The notes under the pieces: model-generated
Databases searched by the model: none
Seen by the model: only the letters and a program-made list of their open reading frames with translations
What the model was told of the DNA's origin: nothing
DNA from: Prolixibacteraceae bacterium
Lineage (GTDB): Bacteria > Bacteroidota > Bacteroidia > Bacteroidales > Prolixibacteraceae
Direction of reading: 5' to 3'
Length of the DNA stretch: 11,567 nt
Assembly (NCBI GenBank): GCA_007116765.1
Contig: SKHV01000300.1
Coordinates: 1 to 11,567, forward strand
Translations under genes and position numbers: made by a program
Part shown: positions 1-5,278 of the stretch, one piece after another
Position numbering within the stretch: the stretch's first letter is position 1
Layout of the letters: each line of letters starts with the position of its first letter

Positions 1-851
1 AAAAAGGCTGCATGAGGCCCGCCGTAGCCCATGGGTACTCCAAAACGCTGCGAACTTCCCACGCAAATATCGGCACCCCACTCGCCCGGAGGGGTAAGCA
101 GTGCCAGGCTCAATAAATCGGCAGCAACAGCAACACGGCATTCGTTTTTGTGGGCGGTTTCAACCAGGGTTGAATAATCTTCAATATTGCCCTTTGAATT
201 GGGGTATTGCACTATTACGCCAAAAATCTGCTTGTTGAAGGCAAACTCTTTATAGCTGCCGGTTTTAACCTTTATGCCCAGAGGTTCGGCACGATTAATC
301 AGTACGGCAAGGGTTTGCGGCCAAATATGCTCGTCCACCAAAATTACGTTGGCTTCGTTCATTTTTTGTTCACGGCTGCGGGTGTTGAACATCATAATCA
401 TGGCCTCGGCAGCAGCAGTGGCTTCGTCGAGCATCGATGCGTTGGCCAGCGGCAGTCCGGTAAAATCGCAAACTACTGTCTGGAAATTGAGCAAAGCCTC
501 AAGCCTGCCCTGCGATATTTCGGCCTGATAGGGTGTGTACGATGTGTACCAAGCCGGGTTTTCGAATACGTTGCGAAGTATTACTGCCGGGGTAATGGTG
601 TCGTAATAACCCATACCAATGTAGGTATTGTAAACCTTGTTTTTTTGAGCCAGGTCGTGAATTTTACGGTAATACTGCCGTTCGGTAAGCCCGGGCCCCA
701 TTTTCATGGGTTCTTTTAACCTTATTTTTTCAGGAACGGTTTGCTCAATCAGTTCTTCCATTGTTTTAACACCAATGTTATCGAGCATTTCGTCAATCTC
801 GTGGGCACGTGGGCCAATGTGGCGCCAACCGAATTTATCGTTCTTAATCAC
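1..851 (-). CDS. gcvP: Glycine dehydrogenase (aminomethyl-transferring), P protein, N-terminal part
   Basis: This is the PLP-dependent P protein of the glycine cleavage system, which decarboxylates glycine and passes the aminomethyl group to the lipoyl arm of the H protein in the cytoplasm. The visible part is about 283 residues; the family is usually about 950, so roughly the first third is present and the gene runs off the left edge. The translation starts near RHIGPR and contains the typical segments YIGMGYYDT, NPAWYTSYTPYQAEISQGRLE, DEATAAAEAM, and near the edge QRFGVPMGYGGPHAAF, all classic for GcvP. The PLP lysine lies outside the window. I chose the GTG at 851 because the conserved N terminus begins a few codons later, no in-frame ATG lies between it and an upstream stop, and the next ATG falls inside the conserved region. 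A good promoter lies 30 bases upstream. It lies downstream of the Fic gene on the same strand but probably has its own transcript. Family assignment is very secure; the start is likely. Confidence 0.96.
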   Translation of the reverse strand, partial: MIKNDKFGWRHIGPRAHEIDEMLDNIGVKTMEELIEQTVPEKIRLKEPMKMGPGLTERQYYRKIHDLAQKNKVYNTYIGMGYYDTITPAVILRNVFENPAWYTSYTPYQAEISQGRLEALLNFQTVVCDFTGLPLANASMLDEATAAAEAMIMMFNTRSREQKMNEANVILVDEHIWPQTLAVLINRAEPLGIKVKTGSYKEFAFNKQIFGVIVQYPNSKGNIEDYSTLVETAHKNECRVAVAADLLSLALLTPPGEWGADICVGSSQRFGVPMGYGGPHAAF

Positions 852-880
852 AGCAGTAATATTTAAAGTATTTGATATTG

Positions 881-888
881 CAAATATA
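881..888 (-). promoter_or_regulatory. Promoter -7 element (TATATTTG) of gcvP
   Basis: On the minus strand the bases TATATTTG match the Bacteroidetes -7 consensus TAnnTTTG exactly. Transcription would start near 874, leaving a leader of about 23 bases before the GTG at 851. No convincing TTG -33 element at the expected distance was seen, so the call rests on the -7 match and its position. Confidence 0.5.
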
Positions 889-966
889 AGGTAAAACCAA
901 TTTATAAAAATGATTTATGTTATGGGATGACGTTCTGTTGTTGTGTCGATGCAAACCATTTTTATC

Positions 967-1848
967 TTAGTCATTTTCTTCGTAGTAATACGAATAGTCG
1001 ATACCTCTCATGAACGTTTCTCGGTCGTTGATTTTGTCGGTTAAAGCGTGTTTCAACAGTTTTTCCAGAACCTTGCTGTTTGTTGGGCTTTGCATCATTG
1101 CATTCAAATAATCACTTTTGCTTATTTTACTCCAATCAACACATTTTTTCAGGCGTTTTTTTAGAATCAAATCCAGCCATATCCGGGTACTTCTGCCGTT
1201 TCCTTCCATAAATGGATGAGCAATGTTCATTTCTACATATTTACTTACTATTTCTTCAAATGAAGTTTCAGGCATTGCTTCTATTTGATTTAACGTGTCG
1301 CCTAAAAAGCGTGATACGGCAAACTGAAAACCTCCCTTTGAGATATTTTTTTGTCTGATTTGTCCTGCAAATTCATACAACCCGCCAAACAAGTATGCGT
1401 GTATTTGTTGCAAGCCTTTGCTTGTGCCAACGTCAATGCTGCTGATAAACGAACTTTCAAACAAGGCATACGCTTTTGTTTTACTTTTGCCGTCTATGCT
1501 ATCATCACTGTATGTAAACCATTCAATAAACCGGTTTGCCTTTTTGCCTGGAAACTCTTTGCCTAAGGCAATAATGCCATTGTAGTCCAGCATGTCGGAT
1601 AAGTATCGTTTACCATCACTCGCTAATAGTTTCAGTTGGTTAGTGGCACTAACCAACTGGCTGTTTTCTTTCTTTAACTTGGTTTTAAGATATTTCCAAT
1701 AGTTTCGGGTTTTGGCATAGTCGTTTTGGTTGGTAAGCACGGCAACAATATCCAACACCGAAAACCACCACTTGGCGTTTTTTTCGTCCCAAACAGCACG
1801 CACTTCGCGGTCGTCAAAAAAACGAATGGATATTTTTTCCTTACTCAT
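967..1848 (-). CDS. Fic-family AMP transferase with N-terminal Bro-N-like domain
   Basis: The protein has 293 residues. Residues about 126-255 form a Fic domain, with the catalytic motif HPFMEGNGRSTRIW at 211-224 (His211 the predicted catalytic base; Phe213, Gly216, Asn217, Gly218 and Arg219 all kept). Fic enzymes usually transfer AMP from ATP to hydroxyl side chains of target proteins. Residues about 8-112, including the segments WWFSVLDIVAVLT, YWKYLKTKLKKE and LKLLASDGKRYLSDM, resemble the Bro-N/phage antirepressor domain, which suggests nucleic-acid binding or target recognition. The C terminus (DREtFMrGIDYSYYYEEND) matches class III Fic proteins, in which an (S/T)xxxE(G/N) helix blocks the ATP site: Ser286 and Glu290 are present, but the next residue is Glu instead of Gly or Asn. 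This implies self-inhibition, and no separate antitoxin gene adjoins it. The start is the ATG at 1848; there is no clear promoter. Fic assignment is firm; Bro-N and the target are inference. Confidence 0.92.
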   Translation of the reverse strand: MSKEKISIRFFDDREVRAVWDEKNAKWWFSVLDIVAVLTNQNDYAKTRNYWKYLKTKLKKENSQLVSATNQLKLLASDGKRYLSDMLDYNGIIALGKEFPGKKANRFIEWFTYSDDSIDGKSKTKAYALFESSFISSIDVGTSKGLQQIHAYLFGGLYEFAGQIRQKNISKGGFQFAVSRFLGDTLNQIEAMPETSFEEIVSKYVEMNIAHPFMEGNGRSTRIWLDLILKKRLKKCVDWSKISKSDYLNAMMQSPTNSKVLEKLLKHALTDKINDRETFMRGIDYSYYYEEND

Positions 1849-2072
1849 AGTTGCATTTTCAAAGTTGCCTTGAAATGTTGATATGTCTTTTCTTCGATTA
1901 TCTATTGGCGAATTTACAAATAAATGTTAGCAGGCATTATTTAAGTTAAGAAGTTTAGTTCCTGAATTTGTTTTTCAATAAAGGATTTTCTTGTTAGTTC
2001 TCCAAATTATAAGCGTAATGTATTTACAACAATTTTCTGTTTGTTGTGTTTACTTATTTACCGGATATCTGT

Positions 2073-2080
2073 TATATTCG
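2073..2080 (+). promoter_or_regulatory. Possible -7 element (TATATTCG) for superoxide dismutase
   Basis: TATATTCG differs from the Bacteroidetes TAnnTTTG consensus at one base and would give a start near 2087 and a leader of about 28 bases. The only nearby TTG (2044-2046) is 26 bases upstream, longer than the usual spacing, so the call is weak. It lies in the 266-base gap between the divergent fic and sod genes, which holds nothing else I can name. Confidence 0.3.
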
Positions 2081-2114
2081 GTTTTTAATGTTAAATCGAA
2101 AAAATCAAAAAACC

Positions 2115-2690
2115 ATGAGTTTTGAATTACCAAAATTGAAGTATGCGCTCGACGCGCTTGAACCATACATCAGTAAGCAAACCCTCGAATTCCATTACGG
2201 GAAACACCATCAGGCTTATGTAAACAACCTGAACAACCTTGCAGCCGGTACCGAGTTTGAAAATGCCACTCTCGAAGAAATAGTGAAAAAATCGAGTGGG
2301 GGGATTTTTAACAATGCTGCACAGGTGTGGAACCATACTTTTTATTTCGACCAGTTTGATAAAGACGGTTGCAAAGAGCCGAAAGATGAGCTGAAAGCTT
2401 CCATTGAAAAGGCTTTTGGAAGTGTGGATACTTTCAAGGAAGAGTTTACTAAAGCAGCAGCTACCTTGTTTGGCAGCGGTTGGGCATGGCTTGTGCAAAA
2501 TGCGCAGGGCGGATTGGAAATTGTTCAAACATCGAATGCAGGCAACCCATTAAGCGATGGCAAAAAGCCGCTTATGACCTGCGATGTGTGGGAACATGCC
2601 TACTACCTCGACAAGCAAAATGCACGCCCAAAATACATCGAAGATTTTTGGAAAATACTCGATTGGAAAGTGGTAGCAGAAAGAATGTGA
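2115..2690 (+). CDS. sodB: Superoxide dismutase, Fe/Mn family
   Basis: This 191-residue enzyme converts superoxide to oxygen and hydrogen peroxide in the cytoplasm; the length is normal for the family. All four metal ligands can be read: His27 (in LEFHYGKHH), His74 (in QVWNHTFYF), Asp157 and His161 (in DVWEHAYYLD). Gln70, just before VWNH, is the position where Fe-type enzymes carry the active-site glutamine, so an iron or cambialistic (Fe or Mn) enzyme is likely, as in Bacteroides relatives; sequence alone does not settle the metal. The frame stays open 23 codons further upstream, to an ATG at 2046, but that extension (MFTYLPDIC...) overlaps the possible promoter and is not family-like, so the ATG at 2115 is chosen. 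There is no signal peptide. No terminator follows directly; the first one is after the small downstream gene, so both may share a transcript. Confidence 0.97.
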   Translation: MSFELPKLKYALDALEPYISKQTLEFHYGKHHQAYVNNLNNLAAGTEFENATLEEIVKKSSGGIFNNAAQVWNHTFYFDQFDKDGCKEPKDELKASIEKAFGSVDTFKEEFTKAAATLFGSGWAWLVQNAQGGLEIVQTSNAGNPLSDGKKPLMTCDVWEHAYYLDKQNARPKYIEDFWKILDWKVVAERM

Positions 2691-2715
2691 AAAAGCTAAT
2701 GGCTTATAGGTAATG

Positions 2716-2748
2716 GCCAACAGCCAACAGCCAATAGCCAATAGCCAA
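2716..2748 (+). repeat. Tandem heptamer repeat, GCCAACA/GCCAATA
   Basis: Four full 7-base units lie head to tail (GCCAACA, GCCAACA, GCCAATA, GCCAATA) followed by a partial GCCAA. Degenerate units (GCTAATG, GCTTATAG, GTAATG) extend the tract left to about 2695, just after the sod stop codon. The repeat sits 12 bases before the start codon of the small winged-helix-like gene, in its leader. Similar heptamer strings occur between genes in Bacteroidetes; their role is not known to me. Confidence 0.85.
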
Positions 2749-2760
2749 AAAAAGACAGTT

Positions 2761-2934
2761 ATGAGTAAAGAGAAAGTTTTAGAAGCAATGAAAAAAGCCG
2801 GTAAGGCTTTAAAAGCCGGCGAAATTGCCGATGCTGCCGGAATTGATAAAAAAGAGGTGGACAAGGCAATGAAAGAATTAAAAACCGATGGTTCTATTGT
2901 ATCGACCAAAAGGTGTTACTGGGAACCGAAATAA
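2761..2934 (+). CDS. Small winged-helix-like protein, 57 residues
   Basis: This short basic protein, beginning MSKEKVLEAMKKAGKALKAG, contains the pattern of a small winged helix-turn-helix: a first helix (about 4-14), a helix-turn-helix with EIADAAGIDKKEVDKAMKELK (about 21-41, written here only to mark the helices), and a short wing (DGSIVSTKRCYWEP, 43-56). Such domains are seen in small stand-alone regulators, so a DNA-binding role is plausible, but no target is evident. I chose the ATG at 2761; the frame is open back to an ATG at 2713, but that would translate the heptamer repeat and adds residues of no domain character. The gene ends 7 bases before a strong terminator and may share a transcript with sod. 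About a third of the residues are Lys, Glu or Asp. Confidence 0.75.
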   Translation: MSKEKVLEAMKKAGKALKAGEIADAAGIDKKEVDKAMKELKTDGSIVSTKRCYWEPK

Positions 2935-2941
2935 AAAATCG

Positions 2942-2970
2942 AAAAAGCATCTGGGAACAGGTGCTTTTTT
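2942..2970 (+). terminator. Intrinsic terminator with GGAA tetraloop
   Basis: A 12-base-pair stem (2942-2953 with 2958-2969, one G-U pair) closes on the GNRA-type loop GGAA and ends in six T residues (2965-2970). It follows the small winged-helix-like gene and should end the sod transcript. The A-run on the 5' side could let it work on the opposite strand as well. It lies only 14 bases before the start codon of the next gene. Confidence 0.85.
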
Positions 2971-2984
2971 CAAAATATTATAAG

Positions 2985-3692
2985 ATGAATGTATTGATTA
3001 CAGGAACAAGTTCGGGAATTGGTTACGGGCTGGCCCTTGAGTTTTTAAAGCGTGGTGAAATAGTTTGGGGTATTAGTCGTCGAATTTCCGATGAGTTGGA
3101 AAAATATGAAAACTACAGACACCTACAGCTTGATTTGACCGATTATTCAAAAGTTGAAAGTCAACTGCCCGGCTTTGTTGCCGATGCAACTTCTTTTGAT
3201 TTGCTTATACTAAATGCAGGAATTCTGGGCGATATTAAATGGATGAGCGAGATTGGTGTCGATGCCATGACAAAAGTAATGGAAGTAAACGTATGGGCTA
3301 ATAAATCCCTTCTTGATATCCTGTTTTCACAAAAGTCCGATATTAAGCAGGTAGTTGGTATTTCATCGAAAGCTTCGTTGCGCAGTACGCCCGGCTGGGG
3401 GCCATACTCCATGTCGAAAGCCGGGTTGAACATGCTCATGAACATTTATGCCAAAGAGTACCCCGATACCCATTTTATTGCATTTGCCCCGGGGCTGGTC
3501 GATAGCGAAATACAGGAGGAAATTTACAACATAAAAGATACCGACAAGTACCCATCGACCAAAAAATTACAGGACGCACGTTACACCGAGTTGATGCCCG
3601 ATGGCGTTTCGGCGGCAAAAATGTTGATTGAAGGCATCAAAAAATCGCTCGGGTACGAAAGCGGTTCGTTTACCGATGTACGCGATATGTAA
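2985..3692 (+). CDS. Short-chain dehydrogenase/reductase (SDR family)
   Basis: This 235-residue protein has the classical SDR layout on a Rossmann fold. The nucleotide-binding motif TGTSSGIG is at 6-13, the LNAG motif at 76-79, and the likely catalytic set is Asn102, Ser128, Tyr141 and Lys145 (in YSMSK). The segment SRR after the second strand (31-33) has basic residues that would favour NADP(H), an inference. The substrate cannot be told; the family covers sugars, alcohols, ketones and others. The length is typical. The ATG at 2985 is chosen because the Rossmann strand MNVLITG starts there, although the frame is open to an earlier ATG at 2913 that would overlap the small upstream gene and the terminator. 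I see no promoter between the terminator and the start, so expression may depend on read-through or on a non-consensus promoter. Confidence 0.93.
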   Translation: MNVLITGTSSGIGYGLALEFLKRGEIVWGISRRISDELEKYENYRHLQLDLTDYSKVESQLPGFVADATSFDLLILNAGILGDIKWMSEIGVDAMTKVMEVNVWANKSLLDILFSQKSDIKQVVGISSKASLRSTPGWGPYSMSKAGLNMLMNIYAKEYPDTHFIAFAPGLVDSEIQEEIYNIKDTDKYPSTKKLQDARYTELMPDGVSAAKMLIEGIKKSLGYESGSFTDVRDM

Positions 3693-3725
3693 ACACTATA
3701 GCAAACATAATAAAACTCTCAGTAT

Positions 3726-4031
3726 ATGGACACAGATGACTTATCAAGAGAAGCATACGAAGGTATTTTAATAGAGGCGGAGAAATTATCTCATGATTTG
3801 ACTTTGCATTATGGATTGTTATCCGGTGCTTGCAAGAATGAGACTGAATACATTGAAAAAGCGATTCAATTGACTAAAGAAATAATGCAATCGGAAGAGT
3901 GGGAATTAGATGATTTGTTTTGGGGTAATCCACCAAATAAAGATAAGTTGATTTCTACTTGTAAAAAGATTTTAGAAAACATTGAAGAAGTAAAGTCCAT
4001 TCCGATTGAAAAACGAAAATATGATTTTTAG
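3726..4031 (+). CDS. Uncharacterised 101-residue protein
   Basis: I cannot assign a family. The protein is acidic, soluble and predicted largely helical, with no signal peptide, membrane segment or cysteine cluster. Visible features are the N-terminal REAYEGILIEAEKLSHDLTL helix (about 8-27), a tryptophan- and acid-rich centre (EEWELDDLFWGNPP, about 57-70), and a C-terminal helix ending in basic RKYDF. The pattern of hydrophobic spacing, the good codon structure and the absence of an alternative long frame support a real gene. It starts 33 bases after the SDR stop, possibly co-transcribed, and is somewhat more AT-rich than the genes around it. No terminator is obvious downstream. Confidence 0.7.
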   Translation: MDTDDLSREAYEGILIEAEKLSHDLTLHYGLLSGACKNETEYIEKAIQLTKEIMQSEEWELDDLFWGNPPNKDKLISTCKKILENIEEVKSIPIEKRKYDF

Positions 4032-4129
4032 ATAGCACAATAAAATGCATTTCATAACTAATACCCAGATACGAACTCATATTCCCATTCAAACAATTTT
4101 TTTCATCTTTCGACAGTAGATATCCCCTG

Positions 4130-4159
4130 TTTGTCAATAATTTTTTGGTGAAATATTTG
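4130..4159 (+). promoter_or_regulatory. Possible promoter of the 4224-8411 envelope operon
   Basis: TTTG at 4130-4133 and AATATTTG at 4152-4159 (one mismatch to TAnnTTTG) are separated by 18 bases, within the Bacteroidetes range, giving a leader of about 58 bases. A second one-mismatch candidate, TTGTTTTG at 4191-4198, is closer to the gene but its TTG partner is only 14 bases away. The 192-base gap has no other clear content. Confidence 0.35.
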
Positions 4160-4223
4160 AAATAGAATTAATATTGTAACGTTATTTTTTTTGTTTTGCA
4201 TTTATAAATAGAACACCAAAAGA

Positions 4224-5276
4224 ATGAAGACAAACCTTAAATGTTTTTTGGGATTGATTTTAACAATCGCCTTTTTTTCACCCTTAAAGGGGCAAGAGTG
4301 GGTGGCCGATACAATAAGTGTGCATTTTCAATGCGGCGATTCGCTAACAAAATCAGTTGGTTTTTCAAAAGTTACCGATTTGCGCAATGTTGACCCCCGC
4401 TTTATTTCGGTTTATGAGAAAAAGAAATGGCTTTTTTTCCCGGTCGACCAAATTGTCCATACTCACCTTCCTTTAAGCCAGGGTTTGTTGGATGCTTTCT
4501 CCTATGAAAAACCAGGGGTTTATGGCCTCGATGTCCACCAATTCTATATTTCATATTCCGAAACCTATTTCAAGCGGCAACTTAATCTTTTTTCAACCTT
4601 AACAGTCAATAGCGATAATGGACAAAGTTCAAGCCCAACCGGCACTTTCTATTACGAACATAGTTTTGAGCAGAAAAAGAAAGAGCCGTTAATTGATGCT
4701 TACGAACAGTTATTATGCGAATGGCAAAAAAGTTTTGCTTCTGACATGCTGTCGGTGGGCGAAGGCCTGGATGAATTAGTGCCGGGTAGCCTGTACCATT
4801 TCAGGCGTGGACAGCAGGCGGTGAAACGGAATTTTTACATAGAAACTGAAGCTTTTGCAGGACTTAATTTTTGGGGTGTCGATGCAGCTTTGTGGTTTTC
4901 CGAGCCCGAAGGGATGCGTTCTTTTACCCGTCAGCTGGGCGTTTTGCGTTACGTTGAACACCCCACTTTTAGGGCTATTGCAATTGGGCGCAATGTGCGC
5001 ATGTGGCATTATCGAATTACGCAAAACTGGGTTTTCACCAACAAAGTTGCCATGCTAATGGGTTTTAATAATTGGAAGGACATGAAGACAGTAGCCCATA
5101 AGCTCGAAGAGGTACTGTATTTTAACCTATCGTTTTCGCAGCGTATAAATTATAACCGCTTCGACCAATCGGGGCTGGTTTTTGGGCTTGGTTTTATGCA
5201 AGATATGCATTATGTGATTTACCATAACCCAAAACTGAAAATTGGTGCAACTATGAACATAGCCTATAAATTTTAG
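4224..5276 (+). CDS. Exported protein of unknown function, probably outer-membrane
   Basis: The protein has 350 residues and starts with a signal peptide (Lys3, Lys6, hydrophobic stretch about 8-19, likely cut before Gln24 in LKGQEW). The N-terminal part of the mature protein contains PRFISVYEKKKWLFFPV and a YGLDVHQFYISY segment; the C-terminal part has alternating polar and aromatic residues (YFNLSFSQRINYNRF, GLVFGLGFMQDMHYVIY, KIGATMNIAYKF) and ends in Phe, as outer-membrane beta-barrels do. I recognise no named family. Its stop codon is 2 bases before the TonB-dependent receptor start, so the two are surely co-transcribed, which suggests it works with that receptor at the outer membrane. 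A periplasmic or surface protein is the alternative. The start is the first ATG of the frame and fits the signal peptide. Confidence 0.85.
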   Translation: MKTNLKCFLGLILTIAFFSPLKGQEWVADTISVHFQCGDSLTKSVGFSKVTDLRNVDPRFISVYEKKKWLFFPVDQIVHTHLPLSQGLLDAFSYEKPGVYGLDVHQFYISYSETYFKRQLNLFSTLTVNSDNGQSSSPTGTFYYEHSFEQKKKEPLIDAYEQLLCEWQKSFASDMLSVGEGLDELVPGSLYHFRRGQQAVKRNFYIETEAFAGLNFWGVDAALWFSEPEGMRSFTRQLGVLRYVEHPTFRAIAIGRNVRMWHYRITQNWVFTNKVAMLMGFNNWKDMKTVAHKLEEVLYFNLSFSQRINYNRFDQSGLVFGLGFMQDMHYVIYHNPKLKIGATMNIAYKF

Positions 5277-5278
5277 CC

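Noticed and set aside
207..894. Plus-strand open frames over the left end
   Set aside because: They are antisense to the clearly recognisable GcvP sequence and have no domain character.
967..1848. Fic gene as half of a fic/antitoxin pair
   Set aside because: No small antitoxin gene adjoins it, and the inhibitory motif is built into its own C terminus.
2046..2114. A longer superoxide dismutase from an ATG at 2046
   Set aside because: The extra 23 residues overlap the possible promoter and are absent from the family; the typical N terminus starts at 2115.
2716..2748. Heptamer array as a CRISPR array
   Set aside because: Units are 7 bases and contiguous, with no spacers and no cas genes.
2713..2760. 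A longer small winged-helix protein translated through the heptamer array
   Set aside because: The added residues are only repeat translation; kept as an alternative because the frame is open.
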